From: Phoronis australis
Taxonomy: Eukaryota; Phoronida; Phoronidae
Direction of reading: 5' to 3'
DNA length: 64,000 nucleotides
Assembly: GCA_002633005.1 (NCBI GenBank)
Contig: NMRA01000204.1
Coordinates: 337,645-401,644, forward strand
This document shows, piece by piece, positions 21,901 through 27,449 of the stretch; the first letter of the stretch is position 1; each line of letters opens with the position of its first letter. A model generated the notes under the pieces. The model was not told the DNA's origin and ran no database searches. It was given only the letters and a program-made list of their open reading frames with translations. A program made the position numbers and the translations under genes.

Positions 21901-24744
21901 GTGGCTTTTATGTTAGCCAAAAGTCAGAAATCAAGATAACTTGTAGATTTAAAATCTTAAACTAGTTAATAGAATTTTTATGTTTTGTCCAGTACAGGAG
22001 AGTAAATTATGTTGATGCTGTCTCAAGACCGCTGCTTGTGTTTTGTGTTTCTCTACGAAAGGTTGAAATCCAGTTCTCACGTAACTTGTTAGATCGTGCA
22101 AAGGCAGATGGTAAGCGCAGCGCCTAGAACCAATGAAAAAGGCCTCAGATGTGAATAATGACCGGTTTGACCAAACGTGTGTTTTATGTCCCCAGGTAAG
22201 TTGAGCGATGATAGCAGCGAGGGTGAACTGGAAGGGACGAGCACTACAGAACAGCAGGACTCATCGCAGTATTATGATGTGTCATACGAGTCAGGCGACC
22301 TGCAGTCTGGTGATGCGCAGTATGACGATGACTCAGCGGTGGACATGTCAGCCTACCAGGATGAGCAGGGGAACTTGATACACTACCAACCTGGTAAGGG
22401 AAGAGTTGGGAATACATTTACTTTAGAAATAGCCGTGAGATTACGTAGCACCTTATCGACAAGTCTATGCTTAGAAAAATGATAGATTTTAACTCCGCTA
22501 AAGTATATGTGTTTTGAAAGTAGAAAGCCTCTAGACTTTGTTTTATGACTTATTACCAACCTGTCGTGAGTCACGTTACTGTCTTTTTAGTAAAATTTAG
22601 TACAAAAGGGGACGTTCGTAGTAAAACAACCATGTCAGTAACGTGATCAAATTTTATTTTGATATAGATGTCCATGATGAAATCTCAAAAGGGCTGTTAC
22701 AATTTTCTAAGTTATAATTTTGTTTTTGTTTTGTGCTGCATTTGATTTCCTTCATAAAAATTATAAAAGTCCTATTAATTGAGAGACATTCATGTAGGAT
22801 GGGATCAATTTAACAATAATTCCTAACAGCATTTTGGAGAACAGTGCACAAAGCATAGTGTCTGAGTGTTTCATGTGATTCCAGTCATTCACCGTTCCAA
22901 AGTTAACCAAGTTTGGGCATTTTTCAAGAGAACATATAACCTAGAATTTAGTTTGTGTTATACAGTAGTAACAATGGTTATGGCAGTGTTGCTCATTATA
23001 TTTGAACTTTTTATCTGCATTTAAAAATGACTGTTACGTTTTATATTAATCATATTTTAAGCTCTATTTATCACTGTCATGGCTCGAATATGTCTAGTAC
23101 TGGAAGGGTCTCCATATTGGCCTGTCAAATGCAGCATTCTCAAAAGGGCTTTTTGATCATGGTGAGCCACTGTGCTCAAATTTTGAGCCTCCATGCTGAA
23201 ATTGGAATTATTTAATACCCAGCTATCATTGGTTTATTCCCAAAAAACTTAAACCAATAACAGAACACGATAGTCTCCTCTTCGTTACTCTGTTTCCACC
23301 ACATTCAACTTTGATCCCGTGTAGATACTTACAGTCTCAATGAAGCAGGTCTTACAGTCGAATCTCGTTACTACCAACCTCCGGAATCCTGTCTAAATTG
23401 TTGGTTAAACCAATGTTTGCTGTGACCAAATCAACTTTTTTTTTGAAAATAAAGAGCCATAGAATGCCAGTGTAAGTTGGCATAAATACATAATTAATAT
23501 ATACTGTACATGCACACCCTGTACTGTACATGCACTCCCTGTACTCTACATTCACTCCCTGTACTGTACATTCACTCCCTGTACTCTACATTCACTCCCT
23601 GTACTCTACATTCACTCCCTGTACTCTACATTCACTCCCTGTACTGTACATTCACTCCCTGTACTCTACATTCACTCCCTGTACTCTACATTCACTCCAT
23701 GTACCTGTGGAAATGTAAGTACATGAATACAGACAACTGCCAAGGTACCTTTAATCCTTTAAGTTTGTATTACAATTTACTGTAATAGCCAGCACCATGC
23801 AACAAATCCCATGAATTGATATGACGCTCGCATGTTGGTTCTCTGTTAAGTTGATGAAGTTATCCTCTAGGACATTAAAACTCGTTACAAGTGAGCAAAC
23901 ATTATAAACCAATTTTGTTGGAGCACAGATCGACTGTGCCACGCAGTTTATTAATCCCAGCAACATTATCTGTCTTGTGAGGCATCAGTCAAAAGTGTTT
24001 CCTCTCAACTTTGCACAAATAAGTTACCTGCCTTGGTGCATCACTAATGGTCATCAGAAGAATTAAATACACTAAGATAGATGGTTGTGCTCCAAGGCCA
24101 ACTGCAATCATCAGCTGAGCGCCGTGCTTCCTCAAGATTTCGGCCCATATTTAACCCCAAATGATAATTTATGAATCTGCTCTGGGCTAATAATATCACC
24201 AGGTGATGGCTCCACGTTGCGGCGGACTCTCCGGCCTTTCTCTGGAGTGATCTTCTTAGCATGAACTTACTGGGCAATTAGTGTTGTCATTGACCTCTGA
24301 CCTCTTAGATAGTTGGCCACTACATCAAGCCATCACCTGGTATTATCATTAGTCCAGAAGAACACATTCTTAAATTATCTATTATCATTTACTGGATGAA
24401 TCATAATATACATCTTAATATACTTAACTCCAGTCAAGATTGAACTTATGTCATAAATCCAATCCTCGCCCTCAGTCTTCTCAAAATCAAATGCGACATC
24501 TGTTTCAGGTCAGTTCCAGCCTGAACCTGTGGACTACGAAGACTCACGTGACAGTTTTGACCCGACTGAGTTCTTTGAGCATGCCCGTTTCAAGACCCCC
24601 GGTGAGTCGCAGCTGGAGGCCAGCCAACCAGAGTCTGTCGAGGCAAGTATCAACCGAGATCTGCAGATGTCGGAGTCTGAAAGTGAGGCTGAGGAGTGTG
24701 AACAGCAGGTGGACCCGTTTGATTTTGACGAGTTCATGGAGTAA
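798..24744 (+). CDS. TAF1: TAF1, TFIID subunit 1 (28 exons, C-terminal 1,280 residues; 5' end outside window)
   Basis: TAF1 is the scaffold of general transcription factor TFIID in the nucleus. It contacts TBP, TAF7 and promoter DNA, and reads acetylated histone tails. The 28 exons below total 3,843 nt, an exact multiple of three, and all junction phases agree. Order in the fragment: HAT/DUF3591 core including a winged-helix segment (about residues 1-480), acidic and lysine-rich linker (about 480-680), CX2CX4HX6C zinc knuckle (about 682-700), bromodomain 1 (about 800-903), bromodomain 2 (about 944-1026), acidic tail ending FDFDEFME. The N-terminal TBP-binding region is upstream of the window. 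Many introns carry MITEs or minisatellites. An apparent duplicate of exons 22-23 at 17,831-18,648 is treated as an assembly artefact. Identification rests on long, collinear similarity to known animal TAF1 proteins. Confidence 0.97.
1162..1335 (+). CDS. TAF1: TAF1 window exon 2
   Basis: 58 codons, phase 0/0. It encodes [18 protein letters not shown], then [17 protein letters not shown] and [12 protein letters not shown], matching the conserved core. Acceptor tatccacag, donor GTAGGT. The reading frame stays open for another 103 codons into the intron and into a MITE; that extension is not TAF1-like. Confidence 0.96.
1398..1865 (+). repeat. TIR element family A, copy A7 (degenerate)
   Basis: Begins AAGGGTGTGTGGGACA, a decayed form of the family terminus, then follows the family order: ATCTCAGAAAC-GG-CGATCAGA, GAAACTTT, AAAACTGTAACA, CAGATTGGTA. 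The right end is not clear. It lies 62 bp after the exon 2 donor and accounts for most of the long open frame that runs on from that exon. Confidence 0.6.
1995..2185 (+). CDS. TAF1: TAF1 window exon 3
   Basis: 191 nt, entering in phase 0 and leaving two bases into a His codon completed by exon 4. It encodes [25 protein letters not shown] and [12 protein letters not shown], then DFLIIRNRQ. Donor is GTAAGT. Confidence 0.95.
2815..2929 (+). CDS. TAF1: TAF1 window exon 4
   Basis: 115 nt. The first base completes the His codon of exon 3; then [18 protein letters not shown] and [19 protein letters not shown] follow. Donor GTATGT lies directly after the CAA codon, leaving phase 0. Confidence 0.95.
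3365..3506 (+). CDS. TAF1: TAF1 window exon 5 (winged-helix segment)
   Basis: 142 nt. It encodes [19 protein letters not shown] followed by [19 protein letters not shown], the segment that forms the winged helix in TAF1 structures. It ends with the first base of a Gly codon; donor GTGATG is weak outside the GT. Confidence 0.95.
3818..4092. mobile_element. Foldback element family B, copy 1
   Basis: About 275 bp. It starts TCTGTTTCATGAAAGTG and ends in the inverted equivalent CACTTTTCTCGAAACAGA; the repeats extend about 35 bp, including TCTTAAGACT. A diverged copy with the same ends is at 63,264-63,498. Too short to encode a transposase, so non-autonomous. Confidence 0.65.
4093..4240 (+). repeat. 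tRNA-derived SINE-like sequence
   Basis: TGGCCTAGTGGGAGAG at 4,117-4,132 fits a pol III A box. About 40 bp later GGTCATGGGTTCCCACGG fits a degenerate B box, and an AT-rich end with AATAAA follows. It is too degenerate to be a working tRNA gene. It directly abuts the foldback element. A part similar to its B-box region occurs inverted near 59,558-59,602. Confidence 0.5.
4354..4484 (+). CDS. TAF1: TAF1 window exon 6
   Basis: 131 nt; two bases complete Gly, then [19 protein letters not shown] and [18 protein letters not shown]. Acceptor gtgttag, donor GTAGGA. The preceding 0.85-kb intron carries a foldback element and a SINE. Confidence 0.95.
5164..5241 (+). CDS. TAF1: TAF1 window exon 7
   Basis: 26 codons, phase 0/0: [20 protein letters not shown] and then IKIEDE. 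The acidic run is typical of the family at this point. Donor GTAGGT. Confidence 0.94.
5584..5847 (+). CDS. TAF1: TAF1 window exon 8
   Basis: 88 codons, the longest exon here, phase 0/0. It contains [19 protein letters not shown], then [15 protein letters not shown] and [19 protein letters not shown], all signature TAF1 core motifs. It ends GVPEAE before donor GTAAGG. Confidence 0.96.
6379..6457 (+). CDS. TAF1: TAF1 window exon 9
   Basis: 79 nt: [20 protein letters not shown] and then AKAGQE plus one base. This block is nearly invariant in animals. The following intron contains a mariner-like MITE at 6,562-6,925. Confidence 0.95.
6562..6925. mobile_element. Mariner-like MITE with TA target duplication
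   Basis: Left end CAGGGTGTCACAAAATG and right end CATATTTGGGACACCCTG are inverted repeats, each flanked by TA. CAGGGTGTCCCA termini with TA duplications are characteristic of mariner/Tc1-type elements. 364 bp with no coding capacity. Sits in the intron between exons 9 and 10. Confidence 0.75.
7365..7464 (+). CDS. TAF1: TAF1 window exon 10
   Basis: 100 nt: [20 protein letters not shown], then [12 protein letters not shown], ending two bases into an Arg codon. Acceptor atgttgcag, donor GTATGT. This is the C-terminal edge of the HAT core. Confidence 0.95.
7880..8015 (+). CDS. TAF1: TAF1 window exon 11
   Basis: 136 nt: [20 protein letters not shown], then [15 protein letters not shown] and KKTSHQ. 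The serine/acidic stretch before [10 protein letters not shown] is a family feature. Donor GTGAGG. Confidence 0.95.
8879..9019 (+). CDS. TAF1: TAF1 window exon 12 (lysine-rich)
   Basis: 47 codons, phase 0/0: [20 protein letters not shown], then a lysine-rich run (about codons 22-36) that could act in nuclear localisation, ending DGEGH. Its last 15 bases plus the donor are the start of a 53-bp tandem duplication; only the first copy has a working GTAAGT. The lysine run replaces a serine/threonine-rich segment found in vertebrate TAF1. Confidence 0.93.
9005..9110. repeat. 53-bp tandem duplication spanning the exon 12 donor
   Basis: Two copies of 53 bp (9,005-9,057; 9,058-9,110). Each starts GATGGAGAGGGTCATG, the last 15 bases of exon 12 plus the G of its donor, then intron. 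The first reads GTAAGT at the splice site, the second GTGATT. Confidence 0.9.
9595..9662 (+). pseudogene. Possible decayed duplicate of TAF1 exon 12
   Basis: AAGAAGAAGAAAAAGAAG is followed after a gap by CTAATGGAGAGGATCA, in the order of the end of exon 12 (lysine codons, then CTGATGGAGAGGGTCA). The frame is stopped after the lysine run. The lysine-codon part could be chance, so this is tentative. Confidence 0.35.
9792..9928 (+). CDS. TAF1: TAF1 window exon 13
   Basis: 137 nt: [19 protein letters not shown], then [19 protein letters not shown] and KDDAF plus two bases of an Ile codon. Donor GTGAGT. Confidence 0.95.
10418..10480 (+). CDS. TAF1: TAF1 window exon 14
   Basis: 63 nt: one base completes Ile, then [20 protein letters not shown] and two bases of Arg. 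Its last four bases (GAAG) are the first four of a 24-bp minisatellite, so the true donor GTAAGA is the first of several similar donors repeated downstream. Confidence 0.93.
10477..10670. repeat. 24-bp minisatellite beginning at the exon 14 donor
   Basis: Eight units (seven of exactly 24 bp, the last 26), consensus GAAGGTAAGGTATTGTTCAA followed by GTCA. The first unit starts with the last four bases of exon 14. Six units keep AG|GT with donor-like context; units 4 and 5 have lost the GT. Confidence 0.95.
11373..11484 (+). CDS. TAF1: TAF1 window exon 15
   Basis: 112 nt: [20 protein letters not shown], then a short SPVSS linker and a basic [12 protein letters not shown] end. Phase 0 on leaving; donor GTACTC is weak. 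Matches the basic segment just before the zinc knuckle in other animals. Confidence 0.93.
11857..12100. repeat. About 20-bp minisatellite upstream of exon 16
   Basis: About 11 imperfect units related to CCCCGCCGTGAACAATATG. It generates overlapping open frames on the minus strand with repeated His-Ile-Val and Gly-Ala-Tyr-Cys peptides, which are shadows of the repeat. It ends about 70 bp before the exon 16 acceptor. Confidence 0.85.
12170..12381 (+). CDS. TAF1: TAF1 window exon 16 (zinc knuckle)
   Basis: 212 nt. It opens with [17 protein letters not shown]: Cys3, Cys6, His11 and Cys18 of the exon form the CX2CX4HX6C zinc knuckle, implicated in promoter DNA contact. [19 protein letters not shown] follows, then [12 protein letters not shown]. 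The upstream intron holds a roughly 20-bp minisatellite. Donor GTGAGT. Confidence 0.96.
12809..12923 (+). CDS. TAF1: TAF1 window exon 17
   Basis: 115 nt: [16 protein letters not shown], a basic AKRRRLGNK patch and HCDYLE, phase 0 on leaving. Both the SLVL-x-PKQ and HCDYL motifs are conserved in TAF1. The intron that follows contains an assembly N at 13,027 and a foldback MITE. Confidence 0.94.
13027..13027. other. Assembly gap marked by one N
   Basis: A single ambiguous base in the intron between exons 17 and 18. Unlike the N positions at 17,830 and 52,922, I see no convincing repetition of its flanks. Confidence 0.8.
13492..13770. mobile_element. Foldback MITE family C, copy C1 (complete)
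   Basis: About 280 bp made largely of two inverted arms. The inner box CCTTACCCTGACAGAATTCT appears in one arm and its near-complement in the other; the outer parts read TTTAAAGCTGCATTTTACCC in the right arm and a diverged form in the left. Related copies are at 51,495-51,638 and 59,684-60,042. Confidence 0.8.
13816..13914 (+). CDS. TAF1: TAF1 window exon 18 (start of bromodomain 1)
   Basis: 33 codons, phase 0/0: [20 protein letters not shown], then [13 protein letters not shown]. It holds the basic linker and helix Z of bromodomain 1. Donor GTAAGT. Confidence 0.94.
14347..14439 (+). CDS. TAF1: TAF1 window exon 19 (bromodomain 1, ZA loop and helix A)
   Basis: 31 codons, phase 0/0: [20 protein letters not shown], then [11 protein letters not shown]. 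The usual Trp of the bromodomain WPF shelf is replaced (APF), as is also true of the human first bromodomain. Same length and phase as exon 22, the equivalent exon of bromodomain 2. Confidence 0.95.
14802..14954 (+). CDS. TAF1: TAF1 window exon 20 (bromodomain 1, helices B and C)
   Basis: 51 codons, phase 0/0: [17 protein letters not shown], then [20 protein letters not shown] and LCLRRLAE. The acetyl-lysine-binding Asn of the YNG motif is present. Same length and phase as exon 23. Donor is GTGGGC. Confidence 0.95.
15872..15994 (+). CDS. TAF1: TAF1 window exon 21 (inter-bromodomain linker and helix Z of bromodomain 2)
   Basis: 41 codons, phase 0/0: [20 protein letters not shown], then [21 protein letters not shown]. 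The linker [15 protein letters not shown] is almost identical across animals. Donor GTGAGT. Confidence 0.95.
16421..16513 (+). CDS. TAF1: TAF1 window exon 22 (bromodomain 2, ZA loop and helix A)
   Basis: 31 codons, phase 0/0: [20 protein letters not shown], then [11 protein letters not shown]. The WPF shelf is intact. Acceptor tttcttccag; donor GGG|GTGAGC begins a 50-bp tandem repeat that recopies a GTGAG donor. A truncated second copy is at 17,831-17,897. Confidence 0.95.
16514..16750. repeat. 50-bp tandem repeat beginning at the exon 22 donor
   Basis: Units read roughly GTGAGTAGCTTAGATATAGT then CCAAGTTAAGTC-TGCTAATA and TATCATGG, with phase-locked starts at 16,624, 16,674 and 16,724 and a more diverged pair from 16,514. 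The unit start coincides with GG|GTGAG of the splice donor. It is repeated with the same phase in the second haplotype-like copy at 17,898-18,130. Confidence 0.85.
17118..17270 (+). CDS. TAF1: TAF1 window exon 23 (bromodomain 2, helices B and C)
   Basis: 51 codons, phase 0/0: [18 protein letters not shown], then [20 protein letters not shown] and CRQMLEL. The acetyl-lysine-binding Asn is in the YNG motif. A second copy at 18,496-18,648 differs only at synonymous sites that I can see. Either copy can splice to exon 24. Confidence 0.94.
17452..17829 (-). repeat. TIR element family A, truncated allelic copy
   Basis: Same element as at 18,842-19,312, cut off by the N. It lacks the outermost bases because of a 16-bp indel. 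Confidence 0.8.
17830..17830. other. Assembly gap marked by one N, with overlapping flanks
   Basis: The sequence to the right restarts 1.38 kb back, inside exon 22. The left contig end (ACAGTGTCTCGTAGT) reappears at 19,224 and continues. This is what unmerged overlapping contig ends look like. Confidence 0.9.
17831..17897 (+). other. Truncated duplicate of TAF1 exon 22 (likely assembly artefact)
   Basis: 67 nt identical to the last 67 nt of exon 22, with its donor but without its first 26 nt or acceptor because the N gap precedes it. It should not be counted as a third bromodomain. Confidence 0.85.
18496..18648 (+). other. Duplicate of TAF1 exon 23 (likely second haplotype)
   Basis: 153 nt with intact acceptor and donor. 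The two differences noticed (AAC to AAT in codon 1, AAG to AAA in a Lys codon) are silent. Silent-only divergence fits an allele better than an old paralogous exon. Confidence 0.85.
18842..19312 (-). mobile_element. TIR element family A, copy A2 (complete)
   Basis: 471 bp from AGGTAATGTAGGACT to the inverted GGGTCCCACAAAACCT, flanked on the right by TTAA-like sequence. Orientation is opposite to the copy at 48,771. No coding capacity. Confidence 0.8.
19420..19495 (-). repeat. TIR element family A, terminal fragment
   Basis: Contains the family segment GATCAGCCATTTCTAAG, then GGACATTTTTCTA and an end like ACATAACC. Only the terminal 75 bp or so are recognisable. Confidence 0.6.
19654..19777 (+). 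CDS. TAF1: TAF1 window exon 24
   Basis: 124 nt: [20 protein letters not shown], then [19 protein letters not shown] and one base of Gly. It resembles the conserved helix after bromodomain 2 (LEKDICTAKEAAL in human). Donor GTGAGT. Confidence 0.92.
20851..20957 (+). CDS. TAF1: TAF1 window exon 25
   Basis: 107 nt: [20 protein letters not shown], then [15 protein letters not shown]. Acidic/serine tail with little strict conservation; assigned by acceptor ctgctgcag, donor GTGGGT and phase (1 in, 0 out). Confidence 0.88.
21741..21840 (+). CDS. TAF1: TAF1 window exon 26
   Basis: 100 nt: [18 protein letters not shown], then [15 protein letters not shown] and one base of Gly. Acidic tail. Acceptor attgtgcag, donor GTGAGT; phases join exons 25 and 27 exactly. 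Confidence 0.88.
22196..22393 (+). CDS. TAF1: TAF1 window exon 27
   Basis: 198 nt: [20 protein letters not shown], then [15 protein letters not shown] and [17 protein letters not shown]. Its SYESGD-like motifs resemble the tyrosine/serine/acidic repeats of the human C-terminus. Donor GTAAGG; a MITE starts 44 bp into the intron. Confidence 0.9.
22438..22942 (-). mobile_element. TIR element family A, copy A3
   Basis: About 505 bp, from AGATTACGTAGCACC to CATATAACCT, with internal blocks shared with A1 (GTAGAAAGCCT, TTACCAACCTG, TATAAAAGTCCTA, AGTGCACAAAGC). It starts 44 bp downstream of exon 27. Confidence 0.75.
23501..23710. repeat. 20-bp minisatellite, ten units
   Basis: Ten exact-length 20-bp units, consensus GTACTCTACATTCACTCCCT, differing at a few positions (GTACTGTACA in some). 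It gives spurious overlapping open frames on the + strand with a Leu-Tyr-Ile-His-Ser pattern. Confidence 0.97.
24185..24355. repeat. Inverted repeat (27 bp arms, 116-bp spacer)
   Basis: Left arm GGCTAATAATATCACCAGGT plus GATGGCT and right arm AGCCATCACCTGGTATTATC plus ATTAGTCC are near-complementary. It lies in the last TAF1 intron, about 150 bp before exon 28, and could be the ends of a small foldback element. Confidence 0.65.
24509..24744 (+). CDS. TAF1: TAF1 window exon 28, terminal coding exon
   Basis: 236 nt including TAA at 24,742. It encodes [18 protein letters not shown], then [20 protein letters not shown], and ends [20 protein letters not shown] plus ME. The acidic end, reminiscent of activation-domain sequences, replaces the longer acidic tail of vertebrates. 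Acceptor ctgtttcag. Confidence 0.93.
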
Positions 24745-26290
24745 TAAATAGAGCGCGGGAAGATATATGATAATGTGCCTGATTTGGTAACTGTTTCTTG
24801 TTGATATTGAGAAAGTAGAGAATTTGAAGTCTATTTCCTCCTATATCAATGAGAATTGTTTTAAAAGATTACTCTAATCAAGCAATCTTGACAGTGACTT
24901 TTGATGTTTTTTCTACGATGCAAGTAGCCATGTTCGTGTTTTAATGTAGTAATTATTTATGCTTTGTTTAAGTGCTAAAAATGGGTTGAGCATTGATTTA
25001 TTTTTCAATTTCTGCGCATTGTGCATAATTTGGTAGTATGCGAATTCGCTTAAGAGTTTAAGTATCAAATTTCACATCGTTATTGATATATTTTGGGAAT
25101 GATTGTTTCCAATATGCATTTCTGAATCTGCTGTCCTTGTGTGTAAGACGTTAATAAGGATACTGTTTGGGAGTGTCAAATTAAATGCAAGACAGAAGTA
25201 CGTAAAGGCAGTCAAGTTACCTAGTTGGTATCATGTGTTGCAGGAGCTTGTGTATATATGTAGATATGAATTGTAAATTGTAAATAGATTTTTAAGAGTT
25301 TTTGTACCAAGAGTAAGGAACAAGATTGTGTAATTTTATGTTCATATTTTTGTTAAGATTATAAATGTGTTGCTCATGGCAAATAATGTTTTCTGTCTTT
25401 GGTGTTGTTCTAAGCGTAAGTTGTTATTTGAGGAATGTTGTCAATAATCATGAGATTTACATGTAGTTGCAAAATGCACTTGTCATAGATGGTGGTTGTT
25501 GCCTTTTAACTCAAGGTGAGAAAGAAGGTTGTAATTTTTACCTATGACAAGCATCACTGTGTAATTAAAAATGGTATTTTATCGACATGATCTTCTGATG
25601 TTGCTGCGTACTGTACGAGGCTGATAATGCTATCAACGCGTACGTTTTCTTTAGTGTTTGTTTAAGCTTCGATTGTCCTCTCAGTTCAGTAGATCTGGGA
25701 CTGGGATCTGTTTTGAAGTACCATTTCGTTTTTGTTGACTTTTTACGAGTTCTTCATCAGGTATTGGGTTCAGGTCATCATGTTTCTCACTTGGTTTACA
25801 AGTATGTTTGCCTGCCTGTCTGTACTGTTTATTAATTTCCAAGCTACAGCGTGTGGAGATTATTAAAACATTATGTTAATGCACTGAAACATACATTTAG
25901 TAGACACTGTTATGGCTGAAATGACCTCACAAACTTTTTATTGGCAATGTAACCACCAAACTTTTATGAAAGATAATTGTCCATTTTTACCAACGCGAGT
26001 TTCTCGAAAATTTACGATGCATTTCTAAAACCTTGTTAATAATGTTCCTGACTCGCAGGCGCAGCTTCGAAGTATCGAAAAATATTTTTTTTACGTAATG
26101 CATATTTGCACGGTATACCAGACATTTCAAAAATATATGAAAACCACAACGTTGTCACAGTGGCGATGATAATCAATTATAGTCTTGAAATGCCCCCTGC
26201 AATCGATTGGTTTTGTTTGATAACATTTTATTATAAAACCACAAGTGTTTGTGTATAAGCTTGTCAGTGTCAGTTTCTCGAGATCTATTG

Positions 26291-26317
26291 AATAAATGAC
26301 ACTGTAAACTTAATAAA
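26291..26317 (+). terminator. Candidate TAF1 polyadenylation signals
   Basis: Two AATAAA hexamers at 26,291 and 26,312 are the first canonical pair well clear of the stop codon, implying a 3' UTR of about 1.57 kb. An AATAAA at 24,743 overlaps the stop codon and is too close. An ATTAAA occurs at 25,862. Transcript data are needed to choose. Confidence 0.35.
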
Positions 26318-27059
26318 CAGTTCAGGCTGACTGGAGTTGACATGTAAAAAAATGCAATTTCCCCCTATAATTGATGATAACTAATTATAATCTGCTAATC
26401 CCTGTTCACTTCATAACTGATTAGAGTGTTAATCATATTACGGCATGGGATATCAAATATTTGTGGCTGGATTCAAGGCACTGAGCAAATATTTCTCCAC
26501 AATAGCTGTGTATGTACTGTCTAGCCACAAGTCCCTTTTAATAGACCCCAACAGTGAGTAGGTCTTGTGCTGCATACAACCTCAGTGCAGTTTTGTGGTT
26601 TTGGAAAACCCAAACCATTCCCTTAGGGGCATCTAATTACATGCACAAATGTAATTTAACTATAATTTAACTAGTTAAAAAGCAAAGCCTACTGTGAACT
26701 GTAACACATGTAACTTTAATTCACAGAATATGTTAATTGCATCATTCGATCCTCACTGGACTAAAAAATGTCACTGTGATAATCAAGTTATGTCTTACAG
26801 CTACAAACACATTGTGACACTAGTTGAAGGTAAAATGTACTTTTCAAAACATGTTAATGGAGAAAACTATTTTAATTTAAAGGCGCACTGTGAAACGGAT
26901 GATTTCTTTAAAGGTGCTGTAGTCTTACTTTTTGTTAATAAACTATTCCTCGATTTAGTTCACTTATGGTTATTAAACTGATCTGGACGTGATCAGTTTT
27001 CTCAGATTTTGAGTGATTTCTTGACTTGGGAAGATGTGAGCATTCATAGTAACTTGGAA

Positions 27060-27449
27060 AATGAAATGAGGAAATTTGGCATATCTGATTCGTATCAAAC
27101 CTTCAGATTCTATGTTTTATGCACTGTTCGCCAAACAGCTGTTGGTAAATGTTTTTAAAATACCCTATTGTTACATGAGGGGCCATCACAGAGTAGGACT
27201 TGTACAATTCAATGTTGCTTAAACAAAGTTTATCATGGTATTGATACTGCAGTTTTTGCTAAATTTCAAAAAAGGACACAATTGTCATGCGATCCAATTA
27301 ATGGCAGATTGATAATAAAGTCAAAAAATCAATTTCTGCAGGCTTTCTACTTTCAGAAAATACATGCTATTACTTCTTGTCAGTGGGTTAAAAATCTATA
27401 GTTTTGTAGACATGTGACACTGACTTGTTGATATGGACCTACATAACCT
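27060..27449 (+). repeat. TIR element family A, copy A6 (5' truncated)
   Basis: Internal blocks in family order (ATATCTGATTCGTATCAAAC, GCACTGTTC, ATTAATGGCAGATTG, CAGGCTTTCTACTTTCAG) end in GGACCTACATAACCTTAA, one of the best-preserved right termini. The left terminus is missing. Confidence 0.75.

Noticed and set aside
23510-23785. Plus-strand open frames with Leu-Tyr-Ile-His-Ser repeats
   Set aside because: Product of the 20-bp minisatellite.
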